Positions 34,550-43,747 of a stretch of DNA of 64,000 bases are shown piece by piece. Both the position numbers and the translations under genes were made by a program. Location of the stretch: the NCBI RefSeq assembly GCF_900113245.1, contig NZ_FOOQ01000001.1, positions 248,001 to 312,000 on the forward strand, read 5' to 3'. Numbering within the stretch: the stretch's first letter is position 1; each line of letters starts with the position of its first letter. The notes under the pieces were generated by a model. It was given only the letters and a program-made list of their open reading frames with translations. It had not been told where the DNA came from and made no database searches. Source of the stretch: Halopelagius inordinatus (GTDB lineage: Archaea; Halobacteriota; Halobacteria; Halobacteriales; Haloferacaceae).

Positions 34550-35929
34550 ATGGTCGCCCTCTCTAGACGAACCGCGATGCGGGCGCTCGCGTTGGTGCTC
34601 GTAATCGCGCTCTTGACGCCGTCTGTGGCGTCTGCCATCACCTACGACCCGGACGACGAGACGACGCTCACCCGCGGGACGGTGACGAGTCCGGCGAACG
34701 GTTCGACCGTCGTCAGCGTCCAAGGCTACACGTTCGACGGCAACACGAATCCGAAGAAGCCCGCCCGTCTCATCTCCGCGGACGAACGCGGACAGACGGA
34801 GTGGACCCACAACGAGTCCGGCGCGTGGTTCTTCGACGTGGACCCCCTCTCGAACGGGAACCTGCTCGTCTCTTCGCCCCGCGACGGCGAGACGCTGGTC
34901 TTCGAGTTCGACCCCGACAGCCAGACCCGCGTCTGGAACGAGACGTTCGAAATCGAGGACACCCACGACGTCGACCGACTCAGCGAGGACGAACTCGTCG
35001 TCTCGAACATGCGCGAGTGGGACGACGAGAACGGGTCGATGGACCGCATCTTCGTCTACAACCTCACGACGGAGGAGATAACGTGGGAGTGGTACTATCG
35101 CGACCACTTCCCCGCTGACACGGAGGGCGGACACAACGAAGACTGGACGCACTCGAACGACGTAGACCCCATCGGCGACGACAGACTCCTCTTGTCGCCG
35201 CGGAACTTCGACCAAGCCATCGTCGTCGACATGGAGACGAAGAACATCACCCACCGTCTCGGGAGCGACGACGACTACGACGTGCTGCGCGAACAGCACA
35301 ACCCCGACTGGATGCTCAGCGAGAACGGGACGCCGACGATGCTCGTCGCCGACAGCGGAAACAACCGCGTCGTCGAGTACGCAAAAGAGGACGGCGAGTG
35401 GGTCCGCACGTGGTCCGTCGGGTCGAACGTCCTCAACTGGCCGCGCGACGCGGACAGACTCCCGAACGGCAACACGCTCATCACCGACACGCTCAACCAC
35501 CGCGTCGTCGAGGTGACGCCGGAGGGCGAAATCGTCTGGGAGTACTACGCGACGTGGGGCCCGTACGACGCCGAACGCGTCGAACACGGCGACGGGTCCT
35601 CGGACGGACCGACCATCCGCGACATGAACGCAAGCGGCGAGTACGACATCACCGGAAGCGCCGGACTCCGCGCCGGGTCGGGCGAACGAGTCGGCTTCGC
35701 CGGGCAGATGCGCGCGACGTTCGCCGAGACGCCCCTCGAAGGGCCGATGAACGAGTTCGCCACCCAGTGGTCCCACGTCACGCCGTGGCTTCGCCCCGTC
35801 TGGATGGGCGGGTGGGAGTTCGTCTACGCCGTCTGTGCTCTCTTCGTCCTCGTCGGGTGGGCCGGCGCGGAAGTCGTCCTCCGTCGTCGCCGCATCGCCG
35901 ACGGGGTTCGGAACGCGGTCGGACGCTGA
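34550..35929 (+). CDS. Arylsulfotransferase (ASST)-like membrane-anchored beta-propeller protein
   Basis: This 459-residue protein has an N-terminal signal or anchor helix (about 10-30), an extracytoplasmic beta-propeller of repeated NGNTLI..HRVVEV type blades, and a C-terminal membrane helix (about 420-440) followed by arginines. It matches the haloarchaeal arylsulfotransferase family. The propeller carries HTNDV-like motifs (EDWTHSNDVDPI) seen in ASST enzymes, but the donor, acceptor and activity are unknown. It stands as a single gene. Confidence 0.78.
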   Translation: MVALSRRTAMRALALVLVIALLTPSVASAITYDPDDETTLTRGTVTSPANGSTVVSVQGYTFDGNTNPKKPARLISADERGQTEWTHNESGAWFFDVDPLSNGNLLVSSPRDGETLVFEFDPDSQTRVWNETFEIEDTHDVDRLSEDELVVSNMREWDDENGSMDRIFVYNLTTEEITWEWYYRDHFPADTEGGHNEDWTHSNDVDPIGDDRLLLSPRNFDQAIVVDMETKNITHRLGSDDDYDVLREQHNPDWMLSENGTPTMLVADSGNNRVVEYAKEDGEWVRTWSVGSNVLNWPRDADRLPNGNTLITDTLNHRVVEVTPEGEIVWEYYATWGPYDAERVEHGDGSSDGPTIRDMNASGEYDITGSAGLRAGSGERVGFAGQMRATFAETPLEGPMNEFATQWSHVTPWLRPVWMGGWEFVYAVCALFVLVGWAGAEVVLRRRRIADGVRNAVGR

Positions 35930-35984
35930 CCGCCGAGGAGCGCGTCCCGCCCCTGTGTACCGGCGGCGCACAGAACCCCCGGAC

Positions 35985-35992
35985 TCTTTATT
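35985..35992 (+). promoter_or_regulatory. TATA box of the glutaredoxin gene
   Basis: CTTTATTC is centred about 26 nt before the ATG at 36015, consistent with leaderless transcription. Confidence 0.5.
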
Positions 35993-36014
35993 CGGAATCA
36001 CCTACCCGATAGCG

Positions 36015-36272
36015 ATGTCGAATCTCATCCTGTACGAGCTGGAGGGCTGTCCCTACTGCGCGAAAGTCAAGAACAAGCTCTCGGAACTCGACTTAGAGTA
36101 CGAGTCGAAGACGGTCCCGCGTTCGCACTCCGAACGGACCGAGGTCCAAGAAGTGAGCGGACAGACCGGCGTCCCCGTCCTCGTGGACGAGGAACACGGC
36201 ATCGACGCGATGCCGGAGAGCGACGACATCGTCGAGTATCTCGACGAGACGTACGGCACGGCCGCAAACTGA
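36015..36272 (+). CDS. Glutaredoxin-like thiol oxidoreductase
   Basis: This 85-residue thioredoxin-fold protein has the glutaredoxin active site CPYC (residues 12-15) and the conserved GVPVLVD cis-proline segment. It may also be classed with GST N-terminal domains. Haloarchaea use gamma-glutamylcysteine instead of glutathione, so the in vivo reductant is probably that thiol or a thioredoxin system. It is compact and complete. Confidence 0.9.
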   Translation: MSNLILYELEGCPYCAKVKNKLSELDLEYESKTVPRSHSERTEVQEVSGQTGVPVLVDEEHGIDAMPESDDIVEYLDETYGTAAN

Positions 36273-36384
36273 ACGCGGGTTATCGGCGACTGCGGCTCTC
36301 TCCTTCGACGCGGCTCCGTCGGCTCCGACTCTCGGCGCGAGCGATCCGTAGCCCTCAAGACGCGCTCTCCCGTGGGGGTCGGTA

Positions 36385-37059
36385 GTGGTTCAGGACGTCG
36401 TCGGAGCGGTCTCTTTGGACCCGTTCGCCGTGATGAACACGGTCGGGCTGGTCGCGTTCGCACTCGTCGGGTCGACCAAGGCGATACGCGAGGAGTTCGA
36501 CGTGTTCGGCATCGCGGTCGTCGGACTCGTCACCGCGTTCGCCGGCGGGGCGACGCGAGACGTACTCGTCGGCCGCGTCCCGTTGGCACTCCAGTCGTTC
36601 GGTGAGATACGTCTCGGACTGCTCGGCGTGGCACTCGCAGTCGGACTGAGCGTCGCCTTCGAGTCGGCGGACGAACATCCGATCACGCTTCTGTCCGACG
36701 CAGTCGGACTCGCCGCGTTCGCCACCGCCGGCGCTATCGTCGCGACGGAGGCGGGCGTCTCGGGGTTCGGCGTCGTCGCGATAGCGACGATAAACGCCGT
36801 CGGCGGCGGCGCGTTCGCGGATATCCTCTTGGACCGGTCGCCGTTCGTCCTGTTCGACGACTTCTACGCGAGTTGTGCGGTCCTCGGCGGGACGACCTAC
36901 TGGCTGACGACGACCCTCGTCGGTGCCGAGGGCGTCGCCGCTGCCGTCTGTGCCGCCGTCACCGTCGGGTCGCGCATGGTGGCGGTCGCCTACGGGTGGC
37001 GGCTCCCGACGGCACAGACGCTCGGAGTGGCGCGCGACGAGCCACACGAAAACAGGTGA
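36385..37059 (+). CDS. TRIC-family (UPF0126) cation channel protein
   Basis: This 224-residue membrane protein has about seven helices in two related halves, as in prokaryotic TRIC channels, which conduct K+ and Na+. Each half carries a glycine-rich kink motif: FAGGATRDVLVGRVP in the first and NAVGGGAFADILLDRSP in the second. Translation probably starts at the GTG at 36385; an ATG at 36433 is an alternative. Confidence 0.88.
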   Translation: MVQDVVGAVSLDPFAVMNTVGLVAFALVGSTKAIREEFDVFGIAVVGLVTAFAGGATRDVLVGRVPLALQSFGEIRLGLLGVALAVGLSVAFESADEHPITLLSDAVGLAAFATAGAIVATEAGVSGFGVVAIATINAVGGGAFADILLDRSPFVLFDDFYASCAVLGGTTYWLTTTLVGAEGVAAAVCAAVTVGSRMVAVAYGWRLPTAQTLGVARDEPHENR

Positions 37060-37084
37060 CCGCTCCGAGCGGAGGCGTCGGGAG

Positions 37085-38077
37085 TCAGACCTCTTCGGGT
37101 TCGCGGGCGCGTTCTCGAATCAGGTCCCGAATTTTGTCGGGGTCGTCGATGGACGCGAGTTCCTCGCAACTGACGAGGGCCGTTCCGTCCACGGAATCGC
37201 GCTTCGATTGGTCCTCGGTGAAGTAGACCGACCGCGTCTGCGTCACCTCGCCGAGCGAGGACATGATGCGGGCGCGCTTCTCGGCGCTTCGATTGAACGC
37301 CGAGTGGCCGGTGAGCATCGGCATGCCGTCGCTTCCGCTCCGTCGGGTCGTTCGGTCCTCGTCTTCGCTGACTGCTTTGAACGGCGCGCGAGCGGTCGGA
37401 TGGACGGTAAAGCCCGCCCGCGTCAGGATGTGGACGACGTGTTCGTCGTCGGGGTCCGCCGCCGGGTCCTCCGGCGTCGGGTCAGCCTCGCGAACCTCCT
37501 CTGCGCCCTCCATCACGTCGACGGGGTTCGAGAACGGCTGGTCGAACATCTGTTCGAGCTGAATCGCCACCTCGATGCTCGCGTTCATCCCGTCTTCGTA
37601 CTTCGAGACGGTGCGCCGCGAGACGCCGAGTTCGTTCGCCAGACGACCGAGACTCCACCCTCGCTCCTCGCGTTCGTCGGACAACAGGTCGCCGTCGATG
37701 TTGACGTAGAGACCGCCCGGGGCCGCGTAGATAAGCGGCGGAACGCCCTCGACGAACAGGTCCATCGCGGTGTCCGGGTTCATCACGGGCACGCCGTGCC
37801 GGAAGTAGACGACTTCGGGTTTGAGGTCTTGGTCGCGAGTCCGCAGTCCGACGACTATCGGCGTCGCCGAGAGATACGTGCCGAGACGACGCATCTCCGC
37901 GCCCGTGGCGGCGTCGAACGCGTCGATGTTTCCCAGAATCTTCAGGAGGACCAGGTCCTCGCCGCGCCGGGCGGCGAGGTCGAAGCTCTTGGGACGGATG
38001 GCACAGCGGTCGCTGACGATGAAGCCCGCGTCGTCCAGCATCGCCGTGATATTTCCGACCAGAGCTGACCGAGACAT
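37085..38077 (-). CDS. Archaeal HTH-type transcriptional regulator
   Basis: This 330-residue protein belongs to a conserved archaeal regulator family. The N-terminal part (1-120) resembles a nuclease-like fold ([16 protein letters not shown]) without an obvious active site. A Cro/C1-type HTH occupies about 125-185 ([20 protein letters not shown]), followed by an acidic linker and a C-terminal domain. A CATATAAC box at 38101-38108, 27 nt upstream, predicts a leaderless message. The gene is divergent from tiaS. Targets are unknown. Confidence 0.82.
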   Translation of the reverse strand: MSRSALVGNITAMLDDAGFIVSDRCAIRPKSFDLAARRGEDLVLLKILGNIDAFDAATGAEMRRLGTYLSATPIVVGLRTRDQDLKPEVVYFRHGVPVMNPDTAMDLFVEGVPPLIYAAPGGLYVNIDGDLLSDEREERGWSLGRLANELGVSRRTVSKYEDGMNASIEVAIQLEQMFDQPFSNPVDVMEGAEEVREADPTPEDPAADPDDEHVVHILTRAGFTVHPTARAPFKAVSEDEDRTTRRSGSDGMPMLTGHSAFNRSAEKRARIMSSLGEVTQTRSVYFTEDQSKRDSVDGTALVSCEELASIDDPDKIRDLIRERAREPEEV

Positions 38078-38100
38078 ACCCGTGTATAAGTGATTCGCGA

Positions 38101-38108
38101 CATATAAC
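38101..38108 (-). promoter_or_regulatory. TATA box of the HTH regulator gene
   Basis: Read on the minus strand this is GTTATATG, centred 27.5 nt before the regulator start codon, which is standard leaderless spacing. Confidence 0.5.
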
Positions 38109-38164
38109 TGTTTTCTAGGGCCTAATCGCCCGCGTCTCCCGATTCCGCTCGACTCGTCGGTACG

Positions 38165-38172
38165 TTTATATA
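38165..38172 (+). promoter_or_regulatory. TATA box of tiaS
   Basis: TTTATATA lies about 64 nt before the tiaS start and is the strongest box in the gap. It predicts a start near 38195 and a leader of about 37 nt, in contrast to the leaderless neighbour. Confidence 0.5.
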
Positions 38173-38231
38173 TTCTCTCTCGTCGCTCCGGACTCGAAAG
38201 GCGTTACATCGCGCGCCGACTATCGACGCCC

Positions 38232-39509
38232 ATGACGGTCATCGGTCTGGACGACACAGACTCCAGAGAGCGAGGGATGTGTACGACGTACCTCGCGACG
38301 TTGGTCGCGGAGGCGGTGGAGGCGGCCGGTGGCCGCGTCCGGCGACGACTCCTCGTCCGACTCAACCCCGCGGTGAAACACAAGACCCGCGGCAACGCCG
38401 CACTCGCCCTCCACGTCGAGTTCCCCGTCGCCGACGCCCTCGACGTCGCCGTCTCGGAACTCGAACCCCTCGCGGAGACCGACGACCCGCGGACGAGTCC
38501 GGGCGTCGTCGTCGCCCCCGGTGACCCGGAGATGGTCCCCGAGGCGGTAGCGGACTTCGCCCGACGCGGCGTCAGAGACATCGTCGACACCCCGACGGCG
38601 ACGACCATCGCCGAGGAGGCCGGATACGAACATCGCGGGTGGGACGGCGGGCGCGGCCGAATCGGCGCTCTCGCCGCCGTCGGCGCGTGGGCCGCCTTCG
38701 ACGAGTGGACGTACGAACACATCTCCTACCGCGAGTTCGACCGGTGCGGGACGCCCCGCGACGTGGCGTGGGACTCCGTTTTCGACGCCGCGGAGGCGTT
38801 CTACCCCGAGGCGTGGGACACCATCGACAGAGAGGAAGGGCAGGCCGTCTGCGTTCCGAACGCGCCCGGTCCCATCCTGCACGGCGTCCGCGGCGACGAC
38901 GCCGAATCCGTGCGCGAACTCGCGGCCCGAATCGGTTCCGAACCCGTCGAACGCGCGGCGACGTTCCTGACGAATCAGGGGACGGACGCGCATCTGCGAG
39001 ACGGCGAACTCGGGTCTCTCCGCGACGACGCCGCCTACCGCGTCGACGGCACCGTCGCCTCGGACCCCGAGACGCGCCGCGGCGGACACGTCTTCTTCGA
39101 ACTCGCCGACGGAGACGACGGCGCAGAGTCGGTCGAGTGCGTCGCCTTCGAACCGACGAAACGGTTCCGCGACAGGGTTCGCGCTCTCCGCGTCGGCGAC
39201 GACCTGACCGTCTGCGGCGAGATGACCGAGGGAACCCTGAAACTGGAGAAGTTCGCCGTCCGGTCTCTCGTGCGCACCGAGGAGGTCACGCCGAGGTGTC
39301 CCGACTGCGAACGCACCATGGAGAGTGCGGGTCGAGAGCAGGGCTATCGCTGTCGCGACTGCGGCACCGCCGCGCCGGGGAAAGAGACGGTGGACGCGGA
39401 CCGCGCCCTCGAACGCGGGTGGTACGAGGTGCCGCCGTGCGCGCGCCGACACATCGCCAAACCCCTCGCTCGCGGCGGGTTCGACGCGCCGACGCACCCC
39501 GAGCGGTAG
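38232..39509 (+). CDS. tiaS: tRNA(Ile2) 2-agmatinylcytidine synthetase
   Basis: TiaS attaches agmatine to C34 of tRNA-Ile2 so that it reads AUA and not AUG. It has 425 residues. The N-terminal MTVIGLDDTDSRERGMCTTY motif, the RRRLLVRLNPAVKHKTRGNAA region, an OB-like domain (about 275-350) and a C-terminal zinc ribbon (CPDC...CRDC, about 355-380) are all present. The length is normal. Confidence 0.95.
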   Translation: MTVIGLDDTDSRERGMCTTYLATLVAEAVEAAGGRVRRRLLVRLNPAVKHKTRGNAALALHVEFPVADALDVAVSELEPLAETDDPRTSPGVVVAPGDPEMVPEAVADFARRGVRDIVDTPTATTIAEEAGYEHRGWDGGRGRIGALAAVGAWAAFDEWTYEHISYREFDRCGTPRDVAWDSVFDAAEAFYPEAWDTIDREEGQAVCVPNAPGPILHGVRGDDAESVRELAARIGSEPVERAATFLTNQGTDAHLRDGELGSLRDDAAYRVDGTVASDPETRRGGHVFFELADGDDGAESVECVAFEPTKRFRDRVRALRVGDDLTVCGEMTEGTLKLEKFAVRSLVRTEEVTPRCPDCERTMESAGREQGYRCRDCGTAAPGKETVDADRALERGWYEVPPCARRHIAKPLARGGFDAPTHPER

Positions 39510-39518
39510 CCTCCGCTC

Positions 39519-39977
39519 TCACCCTCGGACGACGAGTATCGCGGCGTTCTCCCGCCTGTCGACGAACTGGCTCCCCGCGGGCGGTTTCACGTCCACGACG
39601 AGCGTTCCGTCCTCCTGATTGGCACGGATGTCCGGCGAGACGGTCACCGTCGCCGTCCCGTCGGCCCCCGACGTGCCCGTTTTCACCCCGTCGATGTCGG
39701 CGGTTCCGTCCTTGACGATGACCGTCGCGCCTTCGACCGGGTCGCCGTCGGGGTCCACCACGAGGAGGTCGAGTTCCGTCTCGCCGGGCGTCACCACGTC
39801 GGGGTTCGGCTTCACGTCGAGTTCCGAGACGGCCAGTCCCTGCACGCCCGAGAGCATGTTCAGCATGACGCTCATCGTCGCCACGCCGACCACGAGGGCG
39901 ATGACGAGGCGAATCGGGAGTCCTTCGATGGCCCTGTCGTCGTCGGCGAACTGCCGGAGTCCGAGTGCGTCGAGCAT
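39519..39977 (-). CDS. Membrane-anchored Ig-like/carboxypeptidase-regulatory protein
   Basis: This 152-residue protein has a cytoplasmic N-terminal tip, one membrane helix (about 22-46) and an extracellular beta-sandwich (about 55-150) of the carboxypeptidase-regulatory/Ig type (PDGDPVEGATVIVKDG). The N-terminus is not a typical pilin signal. The function is unknown. Its start is exactly 27.5 nt from the centre of a TATA box that lies at the same distance from the divergent ATPase gene. Confidence 0.7.
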   Translation of the reverse strand: MLDALGLRQFADDDRAIEGLPIRLVIALVVGVATMSVMLNMLSGVQGLAVSELDVKPNPDVVTPGETELDLLVVDPDGDPVEGATVIVKDGTADIDGVKTGTSGADGTATVTVSPDIRANQEDGTLVVDVKPPAGSQFVDRRENAAILVVRG

Positions 39978-40000
39978 GGGGTGGCTGGTCCCGCCTTCCG

Positions 40001-40008
40001 GTATAAAC
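40001..40008. promoter_or_regulatory. Single TATA box shared by two divergent leaderless genes
   Basis: GTATAAAC (GTTTATAC on the other strand) is centred at 40004.5. The divergent ATG codons are at 39977 (minus) and 40032 (plus), each 27.5 nt away. The whole intergenic gap is 54 nt and holds no other box. One symmetric element therefore seems to drive both genes. Confidence 0.6.
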
Positions 40009-40031
40009 CCTCGTCCGTGGGTTCAAGTGGG

Positions 40032-41105
40032 ATGCGGCGGCCAGACGCCCCGATGCACACCGAGATACTCGGACGGCGCGAGGGCGGCGACGGCCCGTCC
40101 GTTCGCTTCGGCCGCCACCGCGCGCGCGACGGGAGCGACGGCGCGCCCGTCGCCGTGGACGTGGACCGCCCGCACGCCGCCCTCGTCGTCGGGAAACGAG
40201 GGTACGGAAAGTCTCACACGCTCGGCGTTCTCGCCGAGGGGGCCGCCCGGGCGACGGGCGTCGCGCCGGTCGTTCTCGACCCGATGGGCGTCTTCGACGG
40301 ACTCGAAGACCCCGAGACGGACGGCCCGCCGGTCCCCGCCAGCGTCGTTCGGACGCCTCGCGCCCGCGCGGACGCCGTCCCACCCTCCGCGTGGCCGACA
40401 CTCGTCGGGTGCGAGAGCGACTCTGCGGTCGGGTCACTCGTCTGGCGCGCGGCGGCGGCGTCGGAGACGTTGGCGGCGATGCGCGAGTTCGTCGCCGACG
40501 CGGACGTTCCGGCCGCAACGGGTCGCGCCGCGGGGAACCGCCTCCGCCGCGCCGCGACGTGGGACGTGTTCGACCCCGACGGCGTCGACGCCCCCGAACT
40601 CGCGGGGGGCGACGCAACCGTCCTCGACCTGTCGTCACTCGACCCCGCACCGGCGAACGCGGTGGTCTACGCCGTCGCGAGCGGTCTGTACGACGCCCGA
40701 CTCTCGGAGTCGATAGCGCGCCTGCCGTGGCTCTTTCTCGACGAGGCTCACGCCTTCTTCGACGGTGTCGCGGCACCGGCGCTCAGAACGGTTCTCACCC
40801 GCGGGCGCTCTCCCGGTGTCTCGCTCGCTGCGGCGACCCAACGGCCGAGTGCGCTCCCGGACATCGCCGTCTCGCAGGCCGACCTGCGCGTCGTTCACCG
40901 CCTCACCGCCGGGCCGGATATCGACGCTCTCGCGGCGGCGAACCCGACGTACCTCGGCGCGAATCTCCGAGAACGGCTCCCCGACGAACCGGGCGAGGCA
41001 CTCGTCGTCGACGACGCCGCGGAGGCGGTCAGAGACGTGACGGTCCGTCGCCGCGACACGCCGCACGGCGGCGCGAGTCCGCGCGCGAGTAACGTGAATC
41101 TGTAG
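40032..41105 (+). CDS. HerA-like P-loop ATPase, minimal form
   Basis: This 357-residue ATPase has the HerA/FtsK-type Walker A VVGKRGYGKSHTLG (about 54-67) and Walker B LPWLFLDEAHAFF (about 234-246). The AATQRPSALPD segment after Walker B is typical of HerA/DUF87 proteins. It is shorter than classical HerA (about 500 residues), and no NurA nuclease gene is adjacent, so a role in end resection cannot be assumed. The start at 40032 is supported by the TATA spacing; 40053 is the alternative. Confidence 0.8.
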   Translation: MRRPDAPMHTEILGRREGGDGPSVRFGRHRARDGSDGAPVAVDVDRPHAALVVGKRGYGKSHTLGVLAEGAARATGVAPVVLDPMGVFDGLEDPETDGPPVPASVVRTPRARADAVPPSAWPTLVGCESDSAVGSLVWRAAAASETLAAMREFVADADVPAATGRAAGNRLRRAATWDVFDPDGVDAPELAGGDATVLDLSSLDPAPANAVVYAVASGLYDARLSESIARLPWLFLDEAHAFFDGVAAPALRTVLTRGRSPGVSLAAATQRPSALPDIAVSQADLRVVHRLTAGPDIDALAAANPTYLGANLRERLPDEPGEALVVDDAAEAVRDVTVRRRDTPHGGASPRASNVNL

Positions 41106-41251
41106 CCCCGGTGGCGGGGAGGCCGATAGTCTGTCTCTCTCGGTCGCGGCCGTCTCTCGCGGGGAACGTTACCGTGGGCGTTTATGTCCCCCCTGATAGA
41201 ACTACCTGCAACGTCGGTCGGACGCTCTTTCGACCCGGCGGTCACACACTC

Positions 41252-43597
41252 ATGACGACGGCGCTGTACGTTTCGGGTGACGACGAGCGGAGACGGTCGA
41301 TAGCGGCGCAACTCCGAGACGCCGCAGACGAGATTGTCGTGCGCGAGGCGACGCCGGACGGTCTGACGAACGGTCTCGCCGGTGCCGACTGCGTCGTCGT
41401 CGATATCGTCGCGACGGAACTGTCGCACGCCCGCGTTCGCGACTCGGGCTATCGGGGTCCGACTATCGCGTACGGCCCGGAGTCGTACGACGCACTCGAA
41501 CGGCGGACCCGAGACGGCTTCACGGACGTCGTCCGCGAATCGGACGCCGGTCCCGCCGTTCTCGCGGACCGAATCGCCCGTCACGCCGCCGCCGGGGCCG
41601 ACTCGGAGTCGTCCGGTCAGGACCGCGCGCGCGAAGAGACTCTCACCCGCCTCCACGAGACGAACCGCGAGTTGCTCCGGGCCGAAGACACCGCAGACGT
41701 CGCCGAGATAACCGTCCGAACGGCGAGCGAGGTACTCGAACTCGACGTCGCGGTGTTCGGGGCGTACGACCCCGACGCCCGCAGTATCGTCCCCGTCGAG
41801 GCGTCGGAGGCGGCGCGGGAGTTGGTACCCGAGTTGACGACCCGGTCGTACGGACCGGAGACGGGCGCTTACGACCTGTTCGACGCGGGCGACTCGCGAC
41901 TGTTCGAGGACGCGGGCGAACGATTCGGCACGTCCGAACCCCTCGGACCGACCATCGTCGTCCCCCTCGGCCGTCACGGACTGCTCTTGGTCGGGGACGC
42001 GGACACGGAGCGACGGACCATCCCCCCGGAGGCACTCGACTTGACCCGTCTGCTCGCGGCGAACGCGGAGACGGCCCTCGACCGGGCAGAACGCGAGGCG
42101 GCGCTCAGAGCCGAACGCGACCGCATCGCCGTTCTCTTTCGGAACACGAGCGACGCCATCGTAGACGTCGAGTACGTCGGCGGCGACCCCGTGGTCAGAA
42201 GCACGAACCCCGCGTTCGAGTCGGTCTTCGGCTACGAGGAGTCGCACGTTCGCGGAGAGAACCTCGACGACGTTATCGTGTCGTCTGACGACCGAGAGAC
42301 GGCGGAACACTACAACCGGGACGCCGTCGGGGGCGAACGCATCGAACGCGAGGTGCGTCGGGAGACGGCCGACGGGACGCGGGACTTTCTCCTCCGGGCG
42401 GTTCCGCTGGACCCCGACGGCGGGACGAACCGGGTCTACGGTATCTACACCGACATCACGGAGCGAAAACGCCACGAGCGAACGCTGAACAGTCTCCACG
42501 AGACGGCCCGGCAACTGATGCGCGCCGAGACGCCGAAAGGGGTGGCCGAGGTGGCGGTCGACGACATCGAAGACATACTGGGGTACCCGCTTTACAGCAT
42601 CCGTCTGTACGACGAGGAGGCCGACGAACTCGCGTTGGTGGCGGCGTCGGACCGGACGTTCGAGGCGTTGGGCGAACGACCCTCTTTCCCCCGGGGTGAC
42701 GGCGTCGTCTGGCGGACGTTCGAGTCCGGCGACCCCGCCGTCTTCGACTCCGTCGCGGAGATAGACGAGGCTTACGCCCGGTCCGGTATCGGCTCCGTGA
42801 TGTACGTTCCACTCGGCGACCACGGCGTCCTCTCGTTCGGCGTCTTCGAACCCGAGACGTTCGACGAGTCGGACATGCATCTCACGAACCTGCTCGCGGC
42901 CACAGTCGAGGCGGCTCTCGACCGCGCGGAACGGACGCAACTGCTCCGCTCGCGCGAGGCAGAACTCGAACGACAGAACGACCGCTTAGAGGAGTTCGCG
43001 AGCGTCGTCAGCCACGACCTCAGAAACCCGCTCTCGGTCGCACGCGGCTATCTCGAACTCGCGAACGACGCTTGCGACTCCCCGGAGACCGACGAGTACT
43101 TCGAGTGCATCGAACGCGCACACGAGCGAATGGCGAGGCTCATCTCGGACCTGCTCTCTTTGGCCCGGCAGGGACACACCGTCGGCGAGACGGAACAGGC
43201 TCCCGTGGGCGAACTCGCAGAACGCTCGTGGGGCGTCATCACCTCCGGAGACGCCGAACTCCGCGTGGCGGACGCCCCGACGGTCGAAGCCGACCCCGAA
43301 CGCCTCACGACGATTCTCGAAAACCTGTTTCGGAACTCGGTCGAACACGGCGGCGACGCCGTCACGGTTCGCGTGGGTGCTCTCGACGACGGCGACGGGT
43401 TCTTCGTGGCGGACGACGGCGTCGGAATCCCAGAGAGCGACCGCGAGGACGTCTTCGACCGGGGGTTCTCGACCGGTGACGACGGAACCGGGTTCGGTCT
43501 GGGTATCGTCCGCAGTATCGTAGACGCCCACGACTGGGACGTGGTGTTGACCGAGAGCGAAACCGGCGGCACGAGATTCGAGATACGGACCGAGTGA
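41252..43597 (+). CDS. Sensor histidine kinase with GAF-PAS-GAF input
   Basis: This soluble 781-residue sensor kinase has a receiver-like N-terminus (1-115) without a clear phosphoacceptor, a GAF domain (about 130-285), a PAS domain (about 295-410), a second GAF domain (about 415-560), HisKA with the phospho-histidine in FASVVSHDLRNPLSVA (about 585-600) and an HATPase domain (about 675-780: ENLFRNSVEHG, VADDGVGIP, GTGFGLGIV). No membrane helix is seen, so it senses an internal signal. No dedicated response regulator is next to it. The start at 41252 follows a CACACTC spacer; upstream frame is not protein-like. Confidence 0.9.
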   Translation: MTTALYVSGDDERRRSIAAQLRDAADEIVVREATPDGLTNGLAGADCVVVDIVATELSHARVRDSGYRGPTIAYGPESYDALERRTRDGFTDVVRESDAGPAVLADRIARHAAAGADSESSGQDRAREETLTRLHETNRELLRAEDTADVAEITVRTASEVLELDVAVFGAYDPDARSIVPVEASEAARELVPELTTRSYGPETGAYDLFDAGDSRLFEDAGERFGTSEPLGPTIVVPLGRHGLLLVGDADTERRTIPPEALDLTRLLAANAETALDRAEREAALRAERDRIAVLFRNTSDAIVDVEYVGGDPVVRSTNPAFESVFGYEESHVRGENLDDVIVSSDDRETAEHYNRDAVGGERIEREVRRETADGTRDFLLRAVPLDPDGGTNRVYGIYTDITERKRHERTLNSLHETARQLMRAETPKGVAEVAVDDIEDILGYPLYSIRLYDEEADELALVAASDRTFEALGERPSFPRGDGVVWRTFESGDPAVFDSVAEIDEAYARSGIGSVMYVPLGDHGVLSFGVFEPETFDESDMHLTNLLAATVEAALDRAERTQLLRSREAELERQNDRLEEFASVVSHDLRNPLSVARGYLELANDACDSPETDEYFECIERAHERMARLISDLLSLARQGHTVGETEQAPVGELAERSWGVITSGDAELRVADAPTVEADPERLTTILENLFRNSVEHGGDAVTVRVGALDDGDGFFVADDGVGIPESDREDVFDRGFSTGDDGTGFGLGIVRSIVDAHDWDVVLTESETGGTRFEIRTE

Positions 43598-43641
43598 ACG
43601 GGTACGGTCGCTCGGAGCGGTTGCGTCCACTCGGCGATGAA

Positions 43642-43747
43642 ACGCCTCGCTGGGGGACTGAGATTCAGAGAAAGCGCCCGAGGCGGGAGTTCACCGAGCA
43701 AAGCGAGGTGAACGTCGGCGAGACAGCGTCTCGCCGGGATTTGAACC
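43642..43747. repeat. 106-bp direct repeat beside tRNA-Asp, copy A
   Basis: This stretch is identical to 46264-46369 except for one base. It lies in the 3' flank of the first tRNA-Asp gene. It contains a 17-bp copy of the tRNA-Asp 3' end (43672-43688), a long imperfect hairpin with GTTCACC/GGTGAAC arms, and a perfect 8-bp hairpin GGCGAGAC/GTCTCGCC (43717-43735). A second T-arm-like fragment (GGGATTTGAACC) closes it. A vestige of tRNA-targeted integration, or a duplicated tRNA cassette, are the likely explanations. Confidence 0.85.

Noticed and set aside
32933-36001. A 1022-codon open frame on the minus strand across the permease and arylsulfotransferase genes
   Set aside because: It is antisense to two genes with clear protein signatures, has the Arg/Asp/Glu/Val-rich low-complexity composition of GC-rich shadow frames and shows no domain.
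41106-41251. An N-terminal extension of the sensor kinase to about 41111
   Set aside because: The added residues are Arg/Pro/Ser-rich and cover a promoter-like region; the ATG at 41252 begins a receiver-like domain.
40895-42940. A 681-codon minus-strand open frame over the sensor kinase gene
   Set aside because: Same shadow effect; the plus-strand kinase has intact HisKA and HATPase motifs.
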